Part shown: positions 54,738 to 64,000 of the stretch, in pieces
How the letters are laid out: each line of letters begins with the position of its first letter
How positions within the stretch are numbered: position 1 is the stretch's first letter
Assembly (NCBI GenBank): GCA_003991915.1
Contig: RQTK01000230.1
Location: forward strand, 457,561 to 521,560
Length of the DNA stretch: 64,000 nucleotides
From: Elysia chlorotica
Taxonomy: Eukaryota; Mollusca; Gastropoda; Plakobranchidae
Reading direction: 5' to 3'
Notes under the pieces: generated by a model
Seen by the model: only the letters and a program-made list of their open reading frames with translations
Database searches by the model: none
What the model was told of the DNA's origin: nothing
Program-made: the position numbers and the translations under genes

Positions 54738-55545
54738 ATTTTGAATAGAACTCTTGTCTCCCAACAAAGTAACTTCATTATTGGTGATAACTTACTCCTA
54801 ATTATTGAATAGAACTCTTGTCTTCCAACAAAGTAACTTCATTATTGGTGAGAACTTACTCCTAATTATTGAATAAAACTCTTGTCTCCCAACAAAGTAA
54901 CTTCATTATTGGTGAGAACTTACTCCTAATTATTGAATAGAACTCTTGTCTCCCAACAGAGTAACTTCATTATTGGTGATAACTTACTCCTAATTATTGA
55001 ATAGAACTCTTGTCTCCCAACAAAGTAACTTCATTATTGGTGAGAACTTACTCCTAATTATTGAATAGAACTCTTGTCTCCCAACAAAGTAACTTCATTA
55101 TTGGTGAGAACTTACTCCTAATTATTGAATAGAACTCTTGTCTCCCAACAAAGTAACTTCATTATTGGTGAGAACTTACTCCTAATTATTGAATAGAACT
55201 CTTGTCTCCCAACAAAGTAACTTCATTATTGGTGAGAACTTACTCCTAATTATTGAATAGAACTCTTGTCTCCCAACAAAGTAACTTCATTATTGGTGAG
55301 AACTTACTCCTAATTATTGAATAGAACTCTTGTCTCCCAATAAAGTAACTTCATTATTGGTGAGAACTTACTCCTAATTATTGAATAGAACTCTTGTCTC
55401 CCAACAAAGTAACTTTATTATTGGTGAGAACTTACTCCTAATTATTGAATAAAACTCTTGTCTCCCAACAGAGTAACTTCATTATTGGTGAGAACTTACT
55501 CCTAATTATTGAATAAAACTCTTGCCTCCCAACAAAGTAACTCAG
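54738..55545. repeat. 64-bp minisatellite
   Basis: About 12.5 highly similar tandem units ('gaatagaactcttgtctccc', 'aagtaacttcattattggtg'). Few substitutions separate the copies, which suggests recent expansion or homogenisation. No exon is seen next to it. Confidence 0.97.
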
Positions 55546-55597
55546 CTACCTGTAAAACCACTTTCTCTTTTAGTATTCTCATTTACAGTTTTATCGA

Positions 55598-55640
55598 GAC
55601 ACCATCATCATCAAAGTCACCGTCATCATCATCATCATCC

Positions 55641-55725
<85 letters not shown>

Positions 55726-55727
55726 AA
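55598..55727. repeat. (ATC)n microsatellite
   Basis: About 35-40 ATC/CAT triplets with a few interruptions. The polyserine and polyhistidine frames are artefacts. Confidence 0.95.
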
Positions 55728-56517
55728 AAGTAAAATAAAACAAAAAAAATAACAACAACATTAATAGTTTCTATTGTTTAAAAGTCAATTATTTACCGAC
55801 AAACGTGTTTACTACTTGAAGGAGATTTTAATGATCAGTATGAACTATATACGATGAAGGGGGAAAAGTTAGTAACTATAAGTATAGTGTAGGTGAAGCC
55901 TCCATAATGAAGATGACACTTTCCAGTACAGATTATACACTTGTAGAGTACAAAACATTTTTAGCTAAGCCAAATTCCTCACAGGCACAAGTACCGCATG
56001 GTTTATGTACATAGTACACAAGAAAGTAAACATTCTCTAAAAAAGAAAAAAATACTATTTTAGTGTCAGGACACACAGAATACTCATATAAATGACATTC
56101 ATTTTGTATGCTATTTTACATTTTTTGTACAAGAACAGTCTACGGACTAGATGAGAGGAGGGAATACGTTCAAGATTAATTATGTTCACATTGATGTGGT
56201 TAAATGTATGTATCAACATACCAGACGCAAGCTATTTGCTACGATCCAAACTGTTTAATTACAAAAAAAAACAAATACATTGTACATAATTAGTGTAAAC
56301 TTAATTAGTTGAATGGACAAAGTTGTAAAAATATATATTTTGTCAGTTTACATATTCAATCCTTGTCTTGTCTCATAAAAAAGATTGCGATGTGTTTGCT
56401 TCAGCGTTCAACTTTTTAATCAAATTTAGATCAGGAACCTAATGCTGAGGTTTGTTCCCAGCTCCTCATATTCTACCTCCTTCTCTCTGTCTCTCTCTCC
56501 GTCTCTCCATTTCTTCA

Positions 56518-56572
<55 letters not shown>

Positions 56573-57290
56573 CTCACACCAGCGGGTTGACTATGAGTTG
56601 ATTTGTTGGCAGCCATTACCAACTTATGGACTGTTATAAAAAATAGAATAAGATTAGAAACGTGCAGGTAAAATATCAATATTACAAATTGAAAGTGGTA
56701 AACATTAGGCAAAAGTTAGGAGGAATAATTTAAATTTAAAACTTCGAAAAACAAATCAAGTGCATAAAAACACAGACATACAAAGCGCAACTGGAACTAC
56801 GAAATACTATGTTGTCAATATTTACAAATGTTATGGCAATAGTTTTGTGAGCCCATTGTTTTCTGATCTGAATTAATTATCCCCATCCGTAGGTTGCTTC
56901 GATGCTTGGTACATAATCAGAGATATTTGAAAGGACGATTTGTGAATTATAATTAAATATCTTCTTTATTATAAAGTTTATGAGCATTGTTAAAAAAAAC
57001 TAACTACGTGTACTGGTGTATATTATCTTCTACTCGTCTTTGAAATAAAATTAATTACGTTTTGCATTTTCCAACATCGATAGGCCTTTGCTGAAAGTTG
57101 GCCCATAAATTAAACTACAGAAACTATTTCTGTAGCTGTGTCTGTCAATTTTTGCAACGTAAAGTATGTTTTTCTTGTGCTTACTTCCCTTGGATACATT
57201 CAACTAAAAAATCTGATAATCAACCCATTTTTCGTTGTTTTATTCCTAGACGTCGATCTATTATAAGGCAATGCCTTATCCTATTATATT
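55728..57290. other. Intergenic stretch with one (CT)n tract
   Basis: AT-rich. A CT run lies at 56518-56570. No gene recognised. Confidence 0.6.
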
Positions 57291-57296
57291 TTTATT
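57291..57296 (-). terminator. Poly(A) signal of the olfactomedin-domain gene
   Basis: AATAAA on minus, about 97 nt downstream of the TGA at 57393-57395. Confidence 0.6.
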
Positions 57297-57392
57297 TTTG
57301 TTTGTAGAGACATGGTCTGCTTCTTTGCTTATATCTTTCTTCACGTTTTTTTCATGAACCAAGATCATCATATTTTAAAGCAGGGCGTGTCT

Positions 57393-58012
57393 TCACATGA
57401 GCAGGAGCGGGTAACTGAGTTGTCTGCCCGCGTCCCAGGCCAGGATCTCCTTGAGCCGGAAGTTGTAGCTGAGCATGGCGTTCTGCCCGTAGGGGATGTT
57501 TAGCCGGATGTTGCTCGGCTGCAGCTTCCCGCGCTGCCACAAGTCGAACACGCCGTCGATGTGCGAGCGCAGCCGGTTGTGGTGGCGCACGGTGTACAGC
57601 TTGCCGCACACGATGAAAGCCCCGCCCCTTGACCTTGGCGCAAGGTCATCCAGAGGCACAATGGCCTTGACGTCTAGTGTCTCCATGTCTAACAGCGATG
57701 CCACGACTGTCCCGGTGCTGTTCCGGATGTAAACTGCCCACAGCCCGTTCGAGTCTACGTGGAAATCCACGATCGATGTTTTGGACGAGTAGATAAAGGC
57801 GCGCTCTCTCTCCTCTGAGGAAGAAATGTCCACCAAGTCGGGCAGGACGCGGACGGCGCTCGCCTCGCCCCTTGCCAGGTCGTAGCGCACGATCTTGGGC
57901 CCGCCCTGCCAGTGGTAGTAGAAGAAGCCGTTGTGCACTTTGTGGCCCGTGCCGTAGTAAGGAATTCCTGAGAGGTTGCTAGCTTTACCATCCGCGTTAT
58001 TCTTAAACCGAC
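57393..58012 (-). CDS. Terminal exon of an olfactomedin-domain protein
   Basis: 205 codons of an OLF domain: 'GTGHKVHNGFFYYHW', 'KIVRYDLARGEA', 'VDFHVDSNGLWAVY', 'VVASLLDMETLDV', 'GGAFIVCGKLYTVRH', 'MLSYNFRLKEILAWDAG' and a short end. Acceptor 'tcgaacag'. The first ~50 residues of a normal ~250-aa OLF domain must lie in an upstream exon that I did not find. OLF proteins are secreted or membrane-tethered and act in cell adhesion and matrix. Two of the usual calcium ligands (Asn before 'AF-CG', Asp in 'M-DYN') are replaced by Gly and Ser, while the 'VDFHVD' Asp remains. Which OLF subfamily (gliomedin, latrophilin-like, noelin) is unresolved. Confidence 0.85.
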
Positions 58013-58279
58013 CTGTTCGAGATGAAAGTGAAGAGTCAATGAATGTTGAAGGTAACGACTCGTAGTTAATGGAAGTTTTACATAATCTTGGAAGCAGAGA
58101 AAGTGGTATTGGTAGAAGACTAGCTCTGGTATTGAATATACTGGGTATTTTATTCTTATGCAGACACAATTTGTCTGAGAATTGGGCCTGTATTTTCGTA
58201 CATTGGATCCTAGTAGGTCGTAGTGGTTTTTGCTGAAGTAATAGAGATTGTTGTGATGAGTATACTTTACACTATGCTG

Positions 58280-59178
58280 CTCTACTGCTCAAGATGTTCC
58301 CATGTCTGTCAACTGAGTGTTGTCCACGCTACTCTACTGCTCAAGACGTACCCATGTCCGTCAACTGAGTGTTGTCCACGCTACTCTATTGTCTAAAACG
58401 TACCCATGTCTAAAAACTGAGAGACGTCCATGCTACCATAAAACGTACACATGTCCTAAAATTGAGTACCTCCTATGCTACTCTAAGACGTACCCGTGTC
58501 TAAACACTGAGGGACGACCATGCTACCCAAAGACGTACCAATGTCTAAAGAGTAAGGGGCGTCCATGCTACCCAAAGACGTACCCATGTCTAAAAACTAA
58601 GGGACGTCCATGCTACCCAAAGATGTACCCATCTCCAAAATTGATTACCGTCCATGCTTACTCTAACACGTACCCATGTCTAAACAATAAGGGACGCCCA
58701 CGCTTCCCAAAGACGTACCCATGTCCAAAAATAAATTACCGTCCATGCTACCCAAAGACGTACCCATGTCTAAAAACTAAGGGACGTCCATGCTACTCAA
58801 AGACGTACCCATGTCTAAAAACTAAGGGACGTCCATGCTACCCAAAGACGTACCCATCTCCAAAAATTGATTACCGTTCATGCTACTCAAAGAGGTACCC
58901 ATGTTTAAAACAAACTAAGGGACATCCATGCTACCCAAAGACGAACATATGATTAAAACAAACTAAGGGACGTCTATGCTGCTCTAAGACGTACCCATGT
59001 CCAAAAATTGATTACCGTTCATGCTACCCAAAGAGGTACCCATGTTTAAAACAAACTAAGGGACGTCCATGCTACCCAAAGAGGTACCCATGTTTAAAAC
59101 AAAATAAGGGACGCCCATGCTACCCAAAGACGTACCCATGTCTAAAAACTAAGGGACGTCCATGCTACTCAAAGACGA
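58280..59178 (-). repeat. 45-bp minisatellite ending at the exon 1 copy's donor
   Basis: About 19 imperfect 45-bp units ('gacgtccatgctacccaaag', 'acgtacccatgtctaaaaac'), a few truncated. The last unit ends about 6 nt from the donor of the duplicated exon at 59185. The 211-codon plus frame with a 15-residue repeat is an artefact of the period. Confidence 0.95.
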
Positions 59179-59184
59179 ACTCAC

Positions 59185-59671
59185 CGACAAAAACCCCGGA
59201 CAGGACGGCCGAGCTCTGAGGCCAGAGCGAGAGGGCCATGAGGAGCACGCTCAGCGCCTGGTAACGCCCGTACCGGCCCAGGTACAGCCACACCTCGTCC
59301 ACGTCCACCCGCACGCAGTTCTCTGGGGTCAGCTGCAGTCCCTCCTCACAGTTCTCTGGGGTCAGCTGCAGTCCCTCCTCATAGTTCTCTGGGGTCAGCT
59401 GCAGTCCCTCCTCACAGTTCTCTGTGGTCAGCTGGAGTCCCTCCTCACAGTTCTCTGTGGTCAGCTGCAGTCCCTCCTCACAGTTGTCTGGGGTCAGCTG
59501 CAGCCCCTCCTCACAGTTCTCTGGGGTCAGCTGCAGTCCCTCCTCACAGTTCTCTGTGGTCAATGGGAGTCCCCCATCACATTTTTCTGTGGTCAGCTGA
59601 TGGTATTCCTCTGGATGGCGACCATTGCCATCTGCATGGTTCGGGCCTTCCTGATCCGAGTGAGTGGTCAT
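59185..59671 (-). CDS. Duplicate SLC22 exon 1
   Basis: 162 codons plus one base, phase-identical to exon 1 and with an intact 'gtgagt' donor. It has the same start, about nine decapeptide units (with variants such as 'TEKC', 'PDNC', 'PENY'), and the 'VDEVWLYLGRYGRYQ' block with TM1. No exon 2 to 11 copies follow it; instead the olfactomedin exon comes next on minus. It could act as an alternative distal first exon for the transporter (skipping ~8 kb), or be an untranslated relic. The repeat number and types differ from the proximal copy. Confidence 0.7.
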
Positions 59672-60624
59672 CTTGTAGGAGAGTCTGTCACAGCCCCGAC
59701 CTCCGTAAACACAGTGTGGGTTATTAAAGAATCAGTCCAATAATGGGTTTACTCAAATGTGATATGACATCCAAGAGAAAAACTAATTACTATAGAAATA
59801 TATGTTGTGTGTGTGTGTATTATATTTCTTTTGAAATTTACACTGATGTGTTAAGCATTCCATATAATAAATACAAATTAATAGAAAGTAACAGTAAAAA
59901 ATATCCCACATTTATAAATTGGATTTTTATTGGAAGATTTCTGTGGTTCACACGACTAATCTACAACAATTTTTTTGAAGTTTGAATCAAAATTAACCTG
60001 CTGACCGTGACACTCTCTGAGGATTTTTTATCTCATGATTTTTTAGATAATGATGCAAGACTTGAGCTGCACAATTCCATACCACTTACCAGGTCCGCCA
60101 AGTTTTAAACTGTATGTGGGATGATGTAGGATCTCCGTTCCACAGATGAAGGTCGCCCAACTAACAACGGTGTTTCTATTCCAAGCACCAGCAAGCGAAG
60201 AAACATGACCGTGAAATTAAAGGCTCGGCGCGACATTTCACGCATTGAGTAATAAAATGGCACAGCTCTGCCAACCGTATTTGTCCCGTTTTCTCACTTT
60301 TCCATTTCTATTTTTGACACTTGGGTGAGAAGTTGACTTAACAGCTCTTAAATACAATTAACAGGAGAACAGATTGAACTTCAATGGTGTATTAAAAACG
60401 GTCAACATTTGATATATTTGAATTTTAATAAAAGCCAAAACCCGCCCACCTCACACCCCACCACAAAAAAACAACAACCTGAAATCTAAGCTTTTATATT
60501 GGCGTCATGAAAATCTACATACTGTTACTGCCCTCGTCATCAATTGCGCAGTCGGGCACCTTCACATCAACAGGTAACTAAACTAATTCAGTTGATTCAC
60601 ATATTTGTGTATATTTGTTCATTG

Positions 60625-60682
<58 letters not shown>
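59185..60682 (-). repeat. Segmental duplication, distal copy
   Basis: Matches 50913-52436, including exon 1, 5' flank and the start of the (GA)n at 60628-60680. Beyond the GA tract the two copies diverge completely. Confidence 0.93.
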
Positions 60683-60684
<2 letters not shown>

Positions 60685-61735
60685 TGAGAGGAGATATGCA
60701 GAAAGATAGATAGATAGAACAGAAATGGATGGATGAATGATTAAGTGGCTGGGATAGATAAATAAATTAATAAATGAATAGATATATCGATAGATAATAG
60801 TAAAAAAATTGATCGACAGAAGGTTTGTACGATAGGTAGGAAGGTTGGTCGGTGGGTAGGTAGATAAAATACACGAATGGATAGAGAAAAAGATATATGA
60901 ATATACTTATAAATATTATAGATAATATTACATTTATCTAGAGTTAATAGATAAAAAGATTGTTAGGTGTATTAAAAGGAAAGCTTGGTGGAAAAAAATA
61001 TTTTCAAACCTTTTTTTTACTTTCCTTTTCTCCATTGATAGGATAGTGGGTAAATATTACTGAAGACTAATTTTACTTGAACTTTTTTACATGAAGATCA
61101 TGGACAGTGGGAGTTGTATTCTTTAAAAAGATTTAATCGTCAATGTCCAGCGAAAAAATCCCAAAACAAAACAAAAAACAACAAACTTCCTTAACTTGAT
61201 CGTCGCAGAGTATATTAAAATAATAGAAAGTCAAAGAGAGTAAAGGTTTGTCAAATAATTTAAAGAAATACTTTCTTAAATATTTTAAAAAAGTAGGTAA
61301 GTCTCAATATAATGGTCAATTTACACTAGACTTTGGGAATTATATAACGTGTTTTTAATTACAGTGATATATACACTATATAGTTTAATTTTTTTCACAA
61401 CTAATAGTCACTTGAGCAAATGACATCGAGTATTAAATTAAAAATTACATTTAGCCTTGACAAAACTATTGAATACAAAATAAGGCTTTAAATTCAATTT
61501 AAAAAAAAGTGCAATGCTCTGTTTTATTTGCTTCATGTAGCGATAAATGATCTATAGTTTCAGTATTGGTCTTTGGAAATTACTAGTGCAAGTAAATATT
61601 AAAGTTTGTCCCAAGCCCGAATCTAATGAGACCCATTTCCCTCTTTAATATCTATGAAAAACTAGGAGTAAATTAAAAATGTTGAGAAAATAAAAACAAT
61701 AAACAACTATTGCGCGTCGAGTGACGCTCCCTTAG
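60683..61735. other. Intergenic stretch, GATA-rich then AT-rich
   Basis: 60700-60960 holds scattered GATA/GATG/GGTA tetranucleotides. The rest is plain AT-rich DNA. No gene recognised. Confidence 0.6.
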
Positions 61736-63255
61736 ACACGAGAGACACGATAGTATTAGCAGTTAGACCACAGCTACAGCAGTTGGGCCATAGTTATTAG
61801 AGCAGTTAGACCACAGCTACAGCAGTTGGGCCATAGTTATTAGAGCAGTTAGACCACAGCTACAGCAGTTGGGCCACAGTTATTACAGCAGTTAGACCAC
61901 AGCTACAGCAGTTGTCACAGTTATTAGAGTAGTTAGGTCACAGTTATTAGAGTAGTTATGTCACAGTTATTAGAGCAGTTAGGTCACAGTTATTAGAGCA
62001 GTTAGGTCACAGTTATTAGAGTAGTTAGGTCACAGTTATTAGAGTAGTTAGGTCACAGTTATTAGAGCAGTTAGGTCACAGTTATTAGAGTAGTTAGGTC
62101 ACAGTTATTAGAGCAGTTAGGTCACAGTTATTAGAGCAGTTAGGCCACAGTTATTAGAGCAGTTAGGTCACAGTTATTAGAGTAGTTAGGTCACAGTTAT
62201 TACAGCAGTTAGGTCACAGTTATTAGAGTAGTTAGGTCACAGTTATTAGAGCAGTTAGGCCACAGTTATTAGAGTAGTTAGGTCACAGTTATTAGAGCAG
62301 TTAGGTCACAGTTATTAGAGCAGTTAGGCCANAGTTATTACAGCAATAGAGCAGTTAGGTCACAGTTATTATAGTAGTTAGGTCACAGTTATTACAGCAG
62401 TTAGGGTCATAGTTATTAGAGTAGTTAGGTCACAGTTATTAGAGTAGTTAGGTCATAGTTATTAGAGTAGTTAGGTCACAGTTATTAGAGCAGTTAGGTC
62501 ACAGTTATTAGAGTAGTTAGGTCACAGTTGTTAGAGCAGTTAGGCCACAGTTGTTAGAGCACTTAGGCCATAGTTATTACAGCAGTTAGGTCACAGTTAT
62601 TAGAGTAGTTAGGTCACAGTTATTAGAGTAGTTAAGTCACAGTTGTTAGAGCAGTTAGGCCACAGTTATTAGAGTAGTTAGGCCACAGTTATTAGAACAG
62701 TTAGGCCACAGTTATTAGAGTAGTTAGGTCACAGTTATTACATCAGTTTGGTCACAGCTACAGCAGTTAGGCCACAATTATTACAGCAGTTAGGCCACCG
62801 TTATTAAAGCAGTTAGATCACAGTTATTACAGCAGCTAGGTCACAGTTATTATAGCAGTTAGGCCACAGTTATTACATCAGTTAGGCTACAGTTATTAGA
62901 GCGGTTAGGCCACAGTTATTAGAGTAGTTAGGTCACAGTTATTAGAGCAGTTAGGCCACAGTTATTAGAGCAAATAGGTAACAGTTATTAGAGCAGTTAG
63001 GCCACAGTTATTAGAGCAAATAGGTCACAGTTATTAGAGCAAATAGGTCACAGTTATTAGAGTAGTTAGGCCACAGTTATTAGAGTAGTTAGGCCACAGT
63101 TATTAGAGTAGTTAGGTCACAGTTATTAGAGCAGCTAGGTCACAGTTATTAGAGCGGTTAGGCCACAGTTATTATAGCAGTTAGGTCACAGTTATTACAG
63201 TAGTTAGGTCACAGTTGTTACAGCAGTTAGGCCACAGTTATTAGAGCAGTAAGCC
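61736..63255. repeat. 23-bp minisatellite
   Basis: About 65 units with consensus 'gcagttaggtcacagttatt' plus 'aga'. Variants are gcag/gtag, ggtc/ggcc and agag/acag. At the left a compound form alternates with 'ccacagctacagcagttggg'. An undetermined base (n) lies at 62332. The right end lies about 20 nt from the donor of the candidate exon at 63278. Confidence 0.97.
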
Positions 63256-63277
63256 TTGAGTTAGGGCGCGTACATAC

Positions 63278-63345
63278 ATGAGCGTGAGCAGGCAGAGCAG
63301 GAGGCAGCCCCAGCTGGGCGACCTGTGAGCGCCGCGTGACGAGTT
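63278..63345 (-). CDS. Candidate short hydrophobic exon
   Basis: 68 nt flanked by an acceptor ('agacccag') and a donor ('gtatgtac'), GC-rich in AT-rich surroundings. One frame reads 'NSSRGAHRSPSWGCLLLCL' and three more hydrophobic residues, resembling a signal anchor of a type II membrane protein. Gliomedin-type olfactomedin proteins have such an N-terminus, so it might belong to the 57.4-kb gene, but the connecting exons are not seen and exon 1 copy lies between. Tentative. Confidence 0.3.
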
Positions 63346-63489
63346 CTGGGTCTGACCTGGGGGAGACACCAGACACATGCAGCCAGGGGTTAGCTCGAAC
63401 AGGGGTCAGGTCAGAGAGCACACAGCTAGAGAGACTGGGCACTTTGTTAGTACAAGGTCAAAGCATCACCGTTAATATAAGCCTAATTG

Positions 63490-63840
63490 GGGTCCACTAT
63501 TTTCAAGCTCAATGCAGAATTCACCACCATTCAACTGGCTAATAAAAGTTTTATGAAGAATTCGCCATCGTTCACATGGTTAATTCAAGCATAATATAGA
63601 TTCACCATCATTCAAGTGGCCAATTCAAGTTAAATGCAGAATTCATCATCATTCAATAGGTTAATACAAGCTCAATATATATTTCACTATCATTCAATTG
63701 GTTAATACAAGCTCAATAAAGATTTCACCACCATTCAATAGGTTAATACAAACTGAATAGATATTTCACCACCATTCACTTTGTTATTAGAAGCTTAAAA
63801 GATTATTCACCATCATTCAATTGGTGCAAGTCCAATGCGA
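63490..63840. repeat. Degenerate tandem repeat, about 50-bp unit
   Basis: About seven diverged units with 'tttcaccaccattcaa', 'ggttaatacaagctcaat'. Older-looking than the other arrays. The last 160 bases of the window hold nothing recognisable. Confidence 0.8.
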
Positions 63841-64000
63841 AACAGGCATAAAAGTGTTAATAGCTTAGCAAGAGTTAATGATACATACAAGAGATTAGAA
63901 AATATCGAAATAATATCACAATTTATATGTATAATAACTGCTCGATGAATAAAAAGATGAACACTCAGTATTAGTTTTGTGGTCGGGTTGGACATTACTG

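Noticed and set aside
57312-57732. Plus-strand frames over the olfactomedin exon
   Set aside because: Antisense shadows of a GC-rich coding exon.
61736-63255. CRISPR-like regular array
   Set aside because: Units are directly adjacent with no spacers, in an animal genome; it is a minisatellite.

Overview
This is a eukaryotic, animal nuclear window. The evidence is split genes with GT-AG introns, LINE and SINE remnants, abundant (GA)n and other microsatellites, and many kilobases of minisatellite. Protein similarity (MAGI scaffold, SLC22 transporter, olfactomedin domain, carnitine/choline acyltransferase) and the tRNA-headed SINEs suggest a lophotrochozoan, most likely a gastropod mollusc. The species is inference. 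All recognisable host genes lie on the minus strand.

Layout. 1-21.7 kb: AT-rich non-coding DNA with microsatellites, two local duplications and several copies of one tRNA-related SINE; it is probably the downstream intron of the MAGI gene. 21.7-25.2 kb: the first five coding exons of a MAGI-family scaffold gene (PDZ0, degenerate guanylate kinase, WW1), all phase-compatible; the rest of the gene is not found here. 26.9-30.5 kb: three LINE remnants, two on minus and one frameshifted, 5'-truncated element on plus. 32.8-35.4 kb: an intact single-exon 847-aa protein of the choline/carnitine acyltransferase fold that lacks the catalytic histidine. 38.1-51.4 kb: a complete 11-exon SLC22-type organic ion transporter whose exons join in phase to 2,094 nt (697 aa plus stop). 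57.4-58.0 kb: terminal exon of an olfactomedin-domain gene. 59.2-60.7 kb: a duplicate of SLC22 exon 1 with its upstream flank. 61.7-63.3 kb: a 23-bp minisatellite next to a possible small hydrophobic exon.

The most unusual property is that minisatellites in the SLC22 region sit on splice junctions. Six of the transporter's exon boundaries or their copies (acceptors of exons 5, 7, 8, 9 and 11, donor of exon 6), the donor of the duplicated exon 1, and the donor of the small 63.3-kb exon each adjoin a minisatellite with its own period (about 100, 36, 63, 56, 27, 45 and 23 bp, and a compound one). In four of them the repeated unit contains exon sequence plus the splice site. Exon 1 itself carries a 30-bp in-frame coding repeat. 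Transporter, acyltransferase-like protein, scaffold and olfactomedin protein have no evident shared pathway; their proximity looks incidental.
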